Positions 23,790-36,621 of a stretch of 64,000 bases of DNA are shown here, one piece after another. Every line of letters starts with the position of its first letter. Position 1 is the first letter of the stretch. The stretch is from Tipula vernalis (Eukaryota > Arthropoda > Insecta > Diptera > Tipulidae), in NCBI GenBank assembly GCA_958295665.1, contig OY282560.1:99797930-99861929 (forward strand). Direction: 5' to 3'. The notes below the pieces were generated by a model, which was given only the letters and a program-made list of their open reading frames with translations, ran no database searches and had not been told where the DNA came from. The translations under genes and the position numbers were made by a program.

Positions 23790-24520
23790 AAATTAATTCG
23801 GATTTATAAATATTTAGACTTTTACCATAATTTAAAATGTTTATGGTTCGATCTGTCAGCGGAAGCGATACGAGTAATAAAATTTCTTTGATTAGTTCAT
23901 GTTGTCGAAATTGAGTCGAGAGTAGCATGACATCGAAGTAATTCATAATTATCGACATTATTCAATATTTTTCAGATTATTCAAGATCTTCATAATTTCA
24001 GGTGTATTTGAGTTTATCCGTCTATCTCGATATTCCTAGAAATTTGGAAGTGGTTGGATTACGTCTTTTTACAGAACTGGTGATACCGAAACTTTTGTTT
24101 TTGAGCTTTTCGAGATTTGGAAGGCGTCTAGTTAGATAAGGCAAAGTTAAATTTGGAGGATGTTGAGTTACAAATTACATTTTTCGAAATTTTTAAGACT
24201 GAAATCCTAGAAATAACTTTAGAGTACTCTAGATAGTGCGAATTTGAATGGATTCGAGATTATTAGATATTTTCGAGAGATTCTTTGAAGATTGGTCGGG
24301 ATATCTGAAATTATCGATATTAGGTACTCTTTGAAGTTACTTGCTTGATGTCATATCAGATTATTCAAAATTGTTGAAGATGTTCGGTAATTTTTCGAGT
24401 TTACAAATTTTCCCGATTACTTGTGATTTTTTCACATTTCTGAAAATTGCTCGAAGTTACCTGCTGGAAAGTGATGAGTTGCTTATAATTTCAAAGTATT
24501 CAAGATTTTTTTAGCTTATG
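23790..24520. repeat. Dispersed degenerate minisatellite (same family as 8150)
   Basis: Units such as TTTTCGAGATT and ATTATTCAAGATT recur here in the opposite orientation to the copies at 8-10 kb. A (minus-sense) open stretch at 23764-23958 is within this repeat and is not a gene. Confidence 0.45.
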
Positions 24521-24888
24521 TATAAATACATGTAAACAAATAGATATGTAACAGGCTCGAACTACTACCGCCTGACTTTTTTTTTAATGTATGGATAATT
24601 TCAACCCCTATAATTAACCATATGGTAAATTGTTTTTGAATTGCATGTGAATTTATTCAATTTTTGCATAAAAAGTTTAAAATACCCAGAAAAACAGTTT
24701 TTTGCATTTCTAGGGGTGTATCTCCCAACCCCCCATTTGCGAAACATTTTTTTCGTTATTAACGCAACGAAAATATGTAAAAGTAGTCTGGAATCGCCAA
24801 CGGAACTTTTGACTTACGCAACATTTTGACTGGTCCATAGAATTTTACGGTAAGTTGAAGATTGGACCTATGTTTAGCATTTTTAATA

Positions 24889-25047
24889 GGGTGGCTCAAA
24901 TCAAAAAGGGTGGCAAAAATCATCGGATTATCATGAAATTTTTTTGTGAATTGTTTGTTCATCGAAACGAAGACGAAAATCCATGTCCACCAAAAATATA
25001 TGAAAGTTGATTTTTTGCCTATATACGGTTGTTGAACCACCCTAATG
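24889..25047. mobile_element. Short MITE with TAGGGTGG ends
   Basis: Begins TAGGGTGGCTCAA and ends TTGAACCACCCTA, an inverted terminal repeat of 13 bp with one mismatch, about 155 bp in total. The interior has no coding capacity beyond a chance open frame on the minus strand. Confidence 0.55.
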
Positions 25048-26160
25048 TTTAAGCGCCTTTGTGCTAAATCTTAAACTAATTGTGAACACAATAAAGACCC
25101 TTTGAACCTGTCCACCAAATACAGCAAGATTTATTTGAGTTAAGAACATTTTGTTTAAAGTTAAGAATATTTTGTTTAATAGTTTTGTCTGAACATTTAA
25201 AACGTGTCTTTTACGAGAAAACGCCTAACAAATATGAGTATTAAATTGTTTCAGCTTAGAATAAAGCAAAGCGCCTTTCAAAATTTGAAAGTGGTTAGAA
25301 ATGAGTCTTCCAAATATTTACATAATTTGTATCGCATATGTATAATGTTTGATCGCAATGAGAATTCTAAAAAGTGTTTCGGAAAGGGTTTATAAGTGAA
25401 CAAATGGTTTTCTTATACTACGTTTTGCATTTTTGAGCTCACGGATAAAAAAAATTCCAAAGCACGGACAAAGGGTATTTAAAATTATTTTTGGCTAATT
25501 AAATAGTGATTAAAGTCATTTGTACTGACTTTCTGTGACTTCTACATATTTTTTGATAAGACCATGTGGAATCATACCCAACAATCGATTTAGTTTGCGT
25601 CCATTAAATATATGTGTCTTATTCTAGGTATCGTAAATCTTCCTTGTTTAATTGAGCACCCTCAAGTGTAATTTGGAATTTTGGATTGGCCGGGGCAATT
25701 AATTTCTTTTGAGATTTTTCTATATAGGCTACAGAAGCATCGGTGTGCCTCAGTTTTTTTTTATTGAGGACCGAATTTTCAAGTATCAATAAACCGAAAT
25801 TAGGCGTAAGTCTTCATCAATTTCAATTTATATAGAATATACCCAAAAGGAATCGATCTACCATCGGAAATCGATCAACCATCGTTTCTTTCCATGTGGG
25901 CATTTTTCCATGTAAGCATTTTCCTACATGCGTATTTTTGTTTGAGTAATTATTCATGTGAGCTTCCTTCTTTTGCTCAATTTCGTGCGTGCTTTTTTCT
26001 TGTACGCTTTTTTATAGAGTCCTTGCAAATATATCGTGTCAAGGAAAGTCATTTGAAACGATTTCACTAATGCACATCAAAGTCTAATTTATCACTACAA
26101 GCTACACAGATACATCAAAGTCTAAGCACTATGAAATTAGAACAACTTTAAGTCGTCAAT
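25048..26160. other. No gene recognised; one coding-like fragment
   Basis: Mostly AT-rich. On the minus strand between about 25765 and 25629 a clean stretch can be read (RHTDASVAYIEKSQ, then KFQITLEGAQLNKEDLRYLE, then a stop). It looks like the end of a protein but matches no family I know. Confidence 0.3.
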
Positions 26161-26164
26161 TTAA

Positions 26165-26510
26165 AAAACTGCAATCGTTAAAATATATTTGACCATTCTA
26201 GCAGATAAAGGCAATGGACATATAATGCTCGGAAAAAAATGTGCATATAATGCCAATATTTTCTAATACTTAGGAGAGAGTCAATATACCTAAGTTGAAG
26301 AGATATATTGGCCATAGATAAACGAAAGTACAAGAAGTATGGTAACGGAAAATTTAATTTTAAAATATTAGAGCAAAGGGACGTTTAATTTTAAAACAAG
26401 AATGGAAATCGAATGCTCCTAGCGGCTTGCTACCAGCACCACAAATATTTTATGTGCTCGACGACCACTTAAAATTTTTTATCCATATTGCGATATTTGT
26501 GATTGATTGA
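26165..26510 (+). mobile_element. Possible Penelope-like N-terminal RT relic
   Basis: The plus strand reads LTILADKGNGHIML, which resembles the Penelope-like block I-x-x-A-D-K-G-N-(A/T)-x-V-V at the start of the reverse transcriptase region. A string of broken coding follows, including APSGLLPAPQIFYV where the family has P-R-x-Y-G-L-P-K-I-H-K. Stops and shifts are frequent. The match is short, so the call is tentative. Confidence 0.35.
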
Positions 26511-26749
26511 TGAGTGCTTACACTAAATGTAAGTGAAAATTTAATAAAACTAAGCTGGACATCCTAATTTATTGGTCGATTATTTATTTATATTTATAGG
26601 GAATCAAGATGAAAAATCAAAATTGATTGATCTGCGGATCAAACCAACGGGATGGGCGGAGGTGAGATTTTTAATTAAATTCATATTTTAATTAAAGGAA
26701 AATTAGTCAAGAAATGGCAAAACTATGCTAATTGTGTCTTTATGTTATG

Positions 26750-27830
26750 CTTTCATTTAAAATCTAATTAATACATTTACTAATTGAAAGATGCTCCGGT
26801 GACGGAAATGGTGATGAAGCACCAACCGGTGATATTGGTCAGCCTCAAAATTAGCCTTACTTCGACAAAATTCATAAATTTTCCTCGAATAAGGACAATT
26901 TTCATCCGCCACACATATCATGTGGCGTGGAGGGATTAATAGATGTAACAATTCCTGTATTAGACTCCTCAGACGAGGAATTAAGAGAGTCTCAGAATGA
27001 AACAACGGGTCCCTCAACAGACTCTTCACGGTCAACATCGTTGTTTTCTAAAAGTTATTGATCCAATAAGGAGTCTTGGAACGCAATGCCATCATTTGAA
27101 TCGTTATTTGAATCTCTGTGAATTGAATCGAAATTTTTTCGTAATTCATCGTAATCGTTCAACATGTTCTTATTGAAATCGTCGCCCATTATACAAATGT
27201 TGTGTAAAATGCAGGCCACAGTCCGCTAATTTTAACACTATTTTGAATTTTTTGTTCAAAAGCTTTAAAAAAAAAATTCCTTCAACGGATTTTCGTTATA
27301 TCAAACGAACATTCCACAACATTTCTAGCCGTTGGATTTTTATAAGGTGTTACCACAGCGCATGGTTTTAGCTTACATGGGTATCCACCGTCCCCTAATA
27401 AATAATAATTTGTTTGAGGAAAAATTTGACATCTGTATAAGGGGCTATTCTGAAAAACCGAGTATCGTGTACTGAGCCATAGGATACCTGAAGTATAATC
27501 GAATAAAAGCCCTTATAATTAATATACTCGTCATGCTTTTTAACGGGGCATTTTATTCGTATATGGCAACCGTCAATTGATCCAACCGCATTTCGGAATA
27601 TTGATTATTTTGCCCTTGAGCAAAACTTTTAACCAATAGCGTTTAATTCATCTGCTTTTAAAAAAGGACAAATTACGTTCCGGGTAGTAGATCGGCTTAT
27701 TCCTGAAAAGTTTGCCACGACTCTGTAACTACAACCCGATGCCATCCAGTAAAGAAAGATAATAAGCTCATATTTAACAGTCCACCCATGCTGCTTGTTA
27801 GGCATGGTTTCCAAAATCAATTTAAACAAA
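26750..27830 (-). mobile_element. PIF/Harbinger transposase relic
   Basis: The minus strand carries a decayed Harbinger (DDE) transposase. In order from 27829 it shows YELIIFLYWMASGCSYRVVA with GISRSTTRNV (helix-turn-helix region). Near 27595-27550 it has AVGSIDGCHIRI with the first catalytic Asp and YINYKGFYSIILQ. GSVHDTRFFR follows. Near 27395 it has GDGGYPCKLKP with the second Asp, TPYKNPTARNVVE, and near 27215 the C-terminal VACILHNICI. An acidic tail (DDFNKNMLNDYDELR) and further broken coding follow to about 26860. Several frame changes show it is inactive. Terminal repeats were not located. Confidence 0.75.
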
Positions 27831-28549
27831 TTAAGATATTTTTACAACCGCACAAAGAACAAGAAAAACAACTAAAACGTCAAAATTTTAACTTTTGATC
27901 GGCTGTTAGTGAATGTATTAAAAACTTGTTAGAAATTAAAATTTTGACAGTAAATTTAAAATATTTTTTTATTCACCACAATAAAAATTTAACGCGATTC
28001 TGACCGTATATAAATTTTGACAGATGTTGTTAAAAAAACATAACCTAATATTTCATTAATTTCGTGTTAAATGTTGTTTTAAATGTTTATTTAATCCATG
28101 TATGCCATCAACGTGTCCAATGTAGCGGCGTAGAATTTCTACTATGGTTGGAGGTCGGAACCTATCTTGTGGTAGAACGAGTAGATATATTTCAAAAACA
28201 GAATGAATTCATGTTTGATTTGTTTCAAATTAAATACGTTTACAAATTATGAGAAATAAAAGAATATATTATGGGAACATATAATTGGCATGTGTATAAC
28301 CAGAATCATCTTGATGTAAATAGAGCCGCCATGTGAAAAATGAACTTAAAATACAGAAACACAGAGTTTGTATGAAAAAACGCGATTTCGATCGAAGAAA
28401 AAACATGAATTAAAAGTTTAACCCGGTTAAATACTTTTTTCTAACATCTGTATAAAACAGCTATATATACATATACATGGATAAGGTGATCGCCTAAAAA
28501 TCACATTGTTACGTCAAAAAAAAATGGAGCAAATTTTATTTTATAGATC
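27831..28549. other. No gene recognised
   Basis: AT-rich sequence between two DNA-transposon relics. It may include part of the Harbinger 5' flank, but no terminal repeat was found. Confidence 0.4.
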
Positions 28550-28915
28550 ATGTCAAATTTTCTTAAACCGCAAGAGCTACCATCTTTCGGAAAACTCCGA
28601 AAGCATAAGCAACTTTCACATAATGCCACTAGGTGTCACTATGTACTAACGGATATTAAAGCAAGATTAACTGTTCCGAATCTATCAAATTTAATGACTA
28701 TAAAGCTAATAGGTAAACCTATTGACATTTGGGATGCCGCTCCGTTTGTTAAATTTTGGCTTAGAAACCACAATTCGGCTGACGATTACAGAGTGAACAT
28801 GAAATATTATTATATAAATATTTTTAAATATTATTTAAAGAATACTATGAAGTGTACAATAATTGAAATAAAACTTGTGATATTGAACAATTTATATAAT
28901 CTGTTTGCATTTTGA
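28550..28915 (+). mobile_element. hAT-like C-terminal fragment (tentative)
   Basis: An open frame of 121 codons. Residues about 40-78 read LTVPNLSNLMTIKLIGKPID followed by IWDAAPFVKFWLRNHNSADD. I associate this order (L-S-N-L-x-x-I-x-x-x-G-x-P, then W-x-x-x-P-x-V-K-x-W-L-x-x-x-x-S-A-D) with the C-terminal dimerisation end of hAT-derived zinc-finger proteins. The N-terminal 35 residues and the hydrophobic tail after residue 80 look unrelated or out of frame. There is no intact BED finger or catalytic core nearby. The frame may be a host-domesticated exon, but a transposon fragment is more likely. Confidence 0.4.
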
Positions 28916-28919
28916 CATT

Positions 28920-29869
28920 GTTGCAACGTGAAAGAAATTTAATTTTATTGTAATTTTCTTCTAACTTTATAGGACGGTTTGTTCAGTAAATCAGTAAATA
29001 AAATTACCATTTGTACAATTTTCTCGTGTCTTGAGTAATCTTTTCGTAAAGTATTTTTAAATTCGAATGATTTGCGAACCCGCTGGTAAAATTTGGGAAA
29101 GCATCACTGCCTACAACGCGAGTATCCCCTTGTGTTTCAGCATTTTGGTTTTGTCCACAATTTGCACGTTAGGATTTTAAAAATTAAAATTCGAAACTCG
29201 AAAATCCAACCCTTTAACAGATTTAACATTACATTGCACAACGATGGACCTTAGAAAGTTGTAAACTGTTATTTTACATACGAGGCTCCCATGTCCGAGT
29301 AAACTGACGATTTAAAATATGTACGAGTCGCTCAAGCCACTCATATTTTTAGTATCGATACTGATGACATTTAACTTTTCACCTATTACTTAGGTCAGTC
29401 AACAAACATTTTTTTTATGACGCAAAAGGGATTTTTTATCATCTATTGTTGATAAACAAACCAACAAATGGATGTTTTACAATATGACTTACTGCTTATT
29501 GAACAACCGCATATGGCATGAATGCGCACTTTTAGTCTGTTTAAGCTAGGCAAAAGTTATGACGAAAGTGTAATATATAGATGGATTTGACCTGGTCGAC
29601 TGAGTTGATTTCCGATAAATAAGGAAATACAAAGACTAAACGTTCAGAAATTTTATTACGAATAATAACTTTGTTGAGTTTGGTATACTGGCATTCCTGA
29701 TATATATATATATAGGGCTACGAAGCAAACTTCAGATCAGATTTAAGAGCAATAATTAGTGATCAAGTGACAAAATGTCTAAAAGGACCAATGTTGTCAG
29801 AAATTGTTTCATTCTTTTTTAGACTGAAGTTTAAAGAGAGCTTCAAATAATTCAGTTTTCCAAATAATC
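28920..29869. other. No gene recognised
   Basis: AT-rich sequence with a short (TA)n run near 29701. No coding or repeat structure was identified. Confidence 0.4.
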
Positions 29870-30950
29870 GTACTAAAACTGGAAAGACCTTGGATTCATG
29901 ATGAATAATTTCTAGGGTTTCTAGTTCAGTTTAAGGTTCAAATAATATAAAAAGTGTCAAAACTCGAATAATTTCAAATAAAAACCTCAAAATTCTCAAA
30001 TATTTGGGATTAGCAACGAAACGTTAAGACTGTCCACGTCACATAAATCAAGAATGATCTCGAAGTAATTTCGAAAATCTGAAAAGAAAGGTAAATTATC
30101 GATACCCATTATGAATTTAAAATGATCTCAAAAATGCTCAATAAACTCAACGTCGAAATACAATTCAAAAATCTCGAATAATTTTGAAAAATGTATCGAA
30201 ATTTATATAACTCGAGGGTACATTGAGATATCCTGAAGAAATATCGAAATGTCACGTCGAACGGAAAATGTCAAAATCTCGAATAATCTTAGAAAATCGA
30301 AGAGCAAAAAAACGGCTTATCGAACAGCATAAAATGCAAACAAGGTTAAAATACTGCAAAGATAGGCTTGCAATCATATTTAAATAACTAGGAGGTACAT
30401 AAATTCCATGAATCGCGGATTTTCTCAAAAAATTTCTAGTTTTACTCTCAAAGAAATAGGGACGTATCCAGTACTCTCACTAATCTCGATTTATCTGGGA
30501 AAAATAACTTTGAAAAACTTGAACGTTTCAACTATTACTTCTTTACATTATATTCAAGGTTAATCTTGAAAATTTTGTTAAGCCTTATATATTCTCACAT
30601 AAATTCGAATAGCTTATATTCAATAATCTCAAGAAAACGCACTAACCTAAGCTTCAAAGTTGAGCATAAATCTCGATTAATTATGTAAAAACCGAAAATA
30701 TTGAATAATCCCGAATATCTTCGAAAATTGCATACAACTAGAATCACTGAATTTGCCCATAATATTGAATATTTTCGCGAGTTTCGAATAATCCTGAATA
30801 CTCTAATTATTTCGAATAGTTCTGGCAAGATCCGCAAGAAAGCAACCTCAACGCTACTAGACAAATATCGCAAGAAATTTTGAAATTCTCGAAATAAATA
30901 TAATCTGTCAAAATCACGCATCTTAAAGCCATAAGAAACTTGACGCCAAT
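29870..30950. repeat. Dispersed degenerate minisatellite (same family as 8150)
   Basis: Units such as AATCTCGAATAATTTTGAAAA are frequent throughout. Because TCGAA and GAATAAT repeats lack stops in some frames, this block yields a 180-codon minus-strand open frame (31137-30595) with no domain. I treat that frame as spurious. Confidence 0.5.
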
Positions 30951-32399
30951 TTAGCGGGAAACGCCAAATATTTATTTTGGGTGGTTTAACCAATAAATCG
31001 TTATATAGCCCACAAATACTGCGGCACAAAAAAAATAACGGCAGCTTTTCTATTTGTGTGAATCCTCCAGTATGTGGTAATATCAAGTGAAAGCGTTCCC
31101 AACAGCAATATACATTTTCAGAAAATATTTGAAGCAAGCAATTGAGGGATACTCAATGTTGTTATCATCACCCGCAGCTGCGGTGGGGGGGGGGGCACGG
31201 TTATTTGGTCCCACGAGATTTATCAGGCGTTCGACTATTCGTTCAAAGTCAAGATTAGATAGATGTTAGCTCAGATTAAGCTTAAAGTAGACCACCCTTT
31301 CAAATTTGCAGAATTTCTAGAAAAATTTTAAGAAAAGGCGGTGGTCTGTAGTTTTTAGAGAAAGAAAAAATTAATCCTGTTGTTATTAGATATTTTCTTA
31401 AGACATGCCCAACAATTTCTTCTCGATTGCTGAAAGTGCCCATACAAATAAAAATGAGTTTAGGTTTTGACAGATATTTAAATTTGCTAAACTAATTTTA
31501 AATTAAAGCTTTGACATCAAATAATAACGATTTTAGTGTTTGCTGGATTGATTTATTTGTAAGACGCATTTTGCACTTCAAATTTACCTCTTTTGTGCAT
31601 CAAATTCAAACTTTTACAAATCAAGTTTTGATTAGAAAAGGTTGAATTCAATTTGACAACTGATTAAATTTATTTTGCAAAATTTAAATTTTATTTGATA
31701 AAGGATGATCTGATTTGTTAAAAGAAGGAGCTAGTACGATTTATAGTGTCTCATTTACCGAAACATTTTTACTACCGGTTAATAAAAACTAAATTTACCG
31801 GTAAATCAGTTAAAAGCGTTTTAGTAACTTGACAAATAACTCGATATTTAAACGAATTTTCGAAAAAAAAATTAGGGTTTCTAGATTGTCACAGGCTTTC
31901 CAAAATTAATCATTATCATTAATATCCAAATTTTTCAGTGTTCTGTGCTTAGCTTTGAATTGTCGGAATCTGCAGAGTTACATATATAAATCTGAATCAT
32001 GATAGTAGATTTTTCAAGATTATGCCAAAATATCGATATTTCTTCAATTTCCTAGTTATTCTAAATTATTCAAGAATGTCCAGGTTATTTACGTTTTACA
32101 GAGCATTGAGAGCAGTCAGAGCATTGAGTGGATTCGAAGATATAAGTTTTTAACCAAACCCTTTACTTGTTCACAGGTACAAGAAGAAGTTTAGGGGCCC
32201 AAGAAAAATTTTGCGGGGGGAGAAGGGGCTTGAAATTTGTAGTTACGCCACTGGGTTTAAGGATCTTCTTTCAAACAAATTTCAAACAATTGTGTTCCCT
32301 GTCGGTTTAACTATACTTATCCATCAAATTAAAGTTACAGAAAGTGTTAGTACCAAATAATATGAAAGCAGAAACAAACACACAAACAATTTAACTCAC
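30951..32399. other. Mitf intron; no gene recognised
   Basis: Intronic sequence downstream (minus sense) of the alternative Mitf exon. A run of 11 G lies near 31186. No coding relic was recognised. Confidence 0.4.
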
Positions 32400-33166
32400 C
32401 CCCCACTTATTGGAGGTAATCCTAAAACTTTTGGTTCATCAGCAATCGGTGTCGATCCTAGATCAACAATACTCGGATCCATTTCCAATATCATTTTTAA
32501 ATCTTCGTCTATACCAACGGTTATCTTAATATTTTTGGTCGTTTCAAGCGGTTGGGTTCGCGCTTGTTTAAAATTATTTTTTATATCACAATCGCTACTA
32601 ATGCTATTATTACTACTATTGTCGCTCTTATTATTTGTATTATTGTTACTATTTTTACTAATATTATTATTATTATTAAAATCACTACTAGAACTATTAT
32701 CACTTTTACGTTTAAATAAGTTTAATGAATTTATTGAATGCGATTGTGGTTGCAATTGAATCGGTGGCGAATTCGATGATGATATTTGCATCATTTCAGG
32801 CGCACTATTATTATGATATACTAGATGATCGTTACGATTAAAACTATTGTTGCTACAAGAAATTTCATCAATTTTCGTGTCAAAACTGTTGCTGGTGCCG
32901 CCGCCGCCGCGACCACTACCACATTCATTTAAAGAAGTAGCAGCCGATTGGGACGGTGTAATTGATGACATGTCCAACATTTTTATTTTATCAACAAATT
33001 TTTGAAATTCATCAATTTGTGTGTTACATAATTGATCGCGATTTTCTTGTGGTTGATCATAACAAGTTGCCACCGAACAATTATTATTATTATTATTATT
33101 ACTACTATTTATGTTGTCATCATCACTATTACAATTTGCACTAATTAATCGGGTTTGTGTTGACAT
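32400..33166 (-). CDS. Mitf: Mitf alternative N-terminal exon (Asn/Ser-rich)
   Basis: A minus-strand open exon of about 255 codons from ATG at 33166 to a consensus donor G|GTGAGT (GT at 32399-32398). It ends in phase 2, so GG plus T of the common exon at 12763 makes Gly and continues directly into the Rag-binding-like exon. The first 210 residues are Asn-, Ser- and Gln-rich with runs encoded by ATT/ACT triplets. The last 45 contain DEDLKMILEMDPSIVDLG, an acidic hydrophobic block I associate with insect Mitf N-termini. The frame stays open for at least 18 codons upstream of this ATG, so the true start or an upstream acceptor is uncertain. An acceptor at about 33219 would not be in phase with exon 1B, which favours an alternative first exon. 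Confidence 0.8.
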
Positions 33167-35767
33167 TTTATTAAATTGTAGTATTCCATTAAATTTTGTA
33201 AATCGATAAATGTATTCACACTAAACAATAAACACACAGTGCCACCTATGTACGAGTATTGTAAACCGCGTCCAAAATTAAATATTATGATCGCACAGAC
33301 GATTTTTGTTTTTTTTTCTGTTGTTTCGATTTTCTTCTTTTTTATTTAATTAAAAATAAAAATAAAATTACGCGAGATTATCACGATCGCGATTTATAAA
33401 TTAAATTTTTATTTATTTTAACACAACACTAAACAAAAATCCAACAATAATCGTTAAAGTATACACAAAAAAAAAATAAAAAATAAATAACACTTATGTA
33501 TGTATGTATGTGCCTAAGTAGTGATTTAGAACGTTGATCGCGACTTAATTTTTGAAAAGAAAATCATTTCAAAATTTTCAAAAATTACTCGGCCGATCAA
33601 TCGATCTACTAAAAACAAATATTAATTTACTACTAACAAAAAAGCAAAAAAAAAAAAAAATTAAAATAAAAACCGAGCGCGGAATGCTACTAGGAAAACC
33701 GAATTAACTGTTTTGTTATACAACAAATTGAAATTGGTTAGTTTTTTATTTTTTTTTATTTGATTTTTTTTTTTTTGGTTGTGTATATGTGATGTGATCT
33801 TCACTAATTTATTTTGTTAAATTAAAATAAATAACCTAAAAAATATCAACAAAAAAAAAAAATTTTGTACGATCATTTTGATTTATTGTTTATTCCCCGT
33901 ACTAAGTGATTGCGTCCATACGTCACTAGTTAATAGCCTCACCACATTTAAGTATTTAGTATACCTATATAATGTAGTAACAGGTTAAGCAAGTTTAAAA
34001 AAAGAACTTACGTTTGAGGGAAATTTTTATTGTGACACGTGATCAAAAGCGATCGTCTCTCTTCTAGATTTTAGTTAGGTGAATCATAAAACGTATTTAT
34101 ATTTCAAATCTATGTAAAAAAAAAATTTGCATAATCTAGCTACACGTATAATAAATATTTCACGCGTTGCTGCTACCCAAGAAAGCGCTAACAAAATATT
34201 TTAGTTTATTTATTTGTTATGACGAAGATCATCAAATACTTGTACAAAAAACAACAAAAGTTTATTAATAATTTTCTTTAAAAATAAACAAAAACAAAAA
34301 AAAAAAAAACGCGAACACATTTTAAAGCTTTTTATTTTTTATTTTTATTATACTACTTAATAAAACTAAGTGTGTTTACACTACAGTTATGCTCGTAAAC
34401 CGACGAATTTTGAATGCTGTCATTTATAATTAGGACTGCATAAGATAAAAAAAAAATCCCGCATCAAGTTCAAGATCGATTACATTTTATTCGGTTTTTC
34501 GCTGAAACAAGATCGATATGATAACGTGTGCGCGATCATAAATTATTTTTGGGTCCATTTCTCCGCCACTGTAACATATTGTTTAATATTTTATTAAGAA
34601 ATTTGTATCACAAATTTATTTATTGTGAATGTAAATATCATGTACGAGTATTTTTTGTTGTTGTTTTTTGTTCTGTTTTTCCACACGACGCACATGTAAA
34701 CGCACACACCATCTCATCTCCTAATTAAAGATAAACTTTGAATATATATGTACTCGTATATATACACAAAAGATTTATTTATTTTTTTCAAATTTCGTAC
34801 ATTTAGGCCAATTAATGAAAATGTGCAGATATCACCTCAAATAGTGTTTTCGCTATAATAAACGTTATAAATGTCTTAATATTAACGATTATCGATCATT
34901 TGAATTTTCGCCATTTTTTTTTAATTTTTTTGTTTTGTATACTGAACAATTATTTGGCCCACCGCACAAATTAGCAAATTAAGGTAGACATAAAATTTAA
35001 AAGTTCAAATCTTCAGCGCACAAGCGTATATTGATGACTTTGTACTTTTGCAATAAGACCTTGATAAGTTTAAGGAAGTATGTTAACGTCTAGCATTCTA
35101 ATTGTATTAATCAGTTCTATGGATTTACAGATGTTTGAGTTATTTTAAGATATATGCGAATTAATAGTATTTTAAATTATTTAACAAAAAGATGTTGTTT
35201 TTAGATTTTTGATTTTCACTCTCAGAATTTGCACAATTGTGCTAAACTCCGTACAAACTTATAAAATTAACGTTTCAAGCAATAATGTATATTTGGTTGT
35301 TCGACTGTGGTGCGCTGTTGTAGATTCATATATAGTATAGTTGCTTGACATTTGGTTGGCCATGACTCCGTTTTTTTTCCTCGGTTACATTGATCATCAA
35401 AATTTTTTTTTTTCGCCGTCGAATGAAGTTACTTTGAAAAAACAAATTGGAAAACGTCAAAATATAAAATAGAAACGCTATACGATATTATATCTCATTT
35501 GTAAATTAACCCATACAGCTGAGTATCAGTGTAATTGAAATTGATTCCTGTTAAACTTGAAATTGAAAATAGATTGTAACCGACCAACAACACCAACTAG
35601 ACGGCAGTCGATGACCTAAATGTATTCGATCAAATTCTGGGTTTTAACCGTAACCGTAAGTAAAAATATTCAATAATAGGCAGCGTAACTTAACCAGTTG
35701 CAAGTATCTTTGTAAAACGGGTCAAATTCGTTGGCGCATACGCAGTTAAACATTGCTTGAATATAAT
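33167..35767. other. No gene recognised; upstream of alternative Mitf exon
   Basis: AT-rich, with long A/T runs and frequent GATC-containing words. It may contain the 5' UTR and promoter of the alternative Mitf transcript, but no element could be assigned. Confidence 0.4.
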
Positions 35768-35882
35768 AGTGGCTTTCCAATCGACCACCGCAAGTACTTA
35801 TATGCACTTATGTTTCATGTCTTTGCTAGATTTACTATAGTTAATGCTTATAAGTACTTCCGGTGGTCGATTGGAAAGACAC
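35768..35882. repeat. Inverted repeat, arms about 42 bp
   Basis: AGTGGCTTTCCAATCGACCA at the left is matched in inverse by TGGTCGATTGGAAAGACACT at the right, with similarity extending about 42 bp. The right arm is also the beginning of a dispersed repeat that recurs at 42179. Confidence 0.7.
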
Positions 35883-36093
35883 TAATATCTGTGTAACAAA
35901 ATGTGAAACAGAATTTCATGCAAGATTTGCATTCAACATTTGCTAGATAACTTAGTTGCAGCCCTACTTTACAAAATTCATAAACCATTTAATTTTTGAT
36001 TTTACAGTGTTAACACTATGTTCGGCTACAAAAGTTTGAGTAACAGTGTAAAACAAACGAACCTAAATAATCCCAAAATTTTTAAACCATGAA
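35846..36093. repeat. Dispersed repeat, copy 1
   Basis: About 245 bp, closely similar in the same orientation to 42179-42412. Shared blocks include GGTGGTCGATTGGAAAGACA, GCAAGATTTGCATTCAACAT and AGTTTGAGTAACAGTGTAAA. The two copies flank the gypsy and mariner cluster. No coding capacity. Confidence 0.8.
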
Positions 36094-36223
36094 GTACCGT
36101 TACATTTCTATGAATGACATGAAAAATAAAAATTCGTTTAGTTTAGTTGCGTAAGAGCGTTGTTGTGATCTTGTCAAACTTACTATCTCTAATTGTTAGT
36201 AAATTCAAAAGCCTTTTGTGTAC

Positions 36224-36391
36224 TGTAAGAGTAAAATATTTATGTGCCTTAAGGTACATATCACTTGGAGTAAATAAATATTTAGTTAGGTTAATTGGGT
36301 AGAAGAAAAAGATATAAATATAATAATGAATAAAATAATATCTACTTCCGAGGAAAGAAGAAAAAATGTAATAGAGAAAAAGTAGGTTACA
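36224..36391 (+). repeat. 5' LTR of the gypsy element
   Basis: Begins TGTAAGAGTAAAATATTT and ends GTAGGTTACA (TG...CA). Nearly identical to 40826-40993, differing at a handful of positions. Confidence 0.85.
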
Positions 36392-36395
36392 TATA

Positions 36396-36476
<81 letters not shown>
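36391..36476. repeat. (TA)n microsatellite at the primer-binding site position
   Basis: About 85 bp of TA repeats with one interruption (ATGTATA), immediately after the 5' LTR. Confidence 0.95.
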
Positions 36477-36477
<1 letters not shown>

Positions 36478-36621
36478 GCAAAAATTGCATTTTAAATATA
36501 AAAATTAAGAAGGTGTTTTTATTTATACATAGAAGGAAAGTTATATAAAAGCAAAAAGTTTTACAGTTCAGAAGTGGGATTACGGGATTATTACAGGATT
36601 ACATATATAATTATTATCACG

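Noticed and set aside
30595..31137. Minus-strand open frame of 180 codons
   Set aside because: It lies in the degenerate AATCTCGAATAAT minisatellite, has no domain and has a repetitive Ile/Phe/Arg composition.
32535..32759. Plus-strand Leu-rich frame that looks like a membrane segment
   Set aside because: It is the antisense of Asn/Ser triplet repeats in the Mitf alternative exon.
36143..36490. Minus-strand frame with a long Tyr-Ile repeat
   Set aside because: It is a translation of the (TA)n microsatellite after the 5' LTR.
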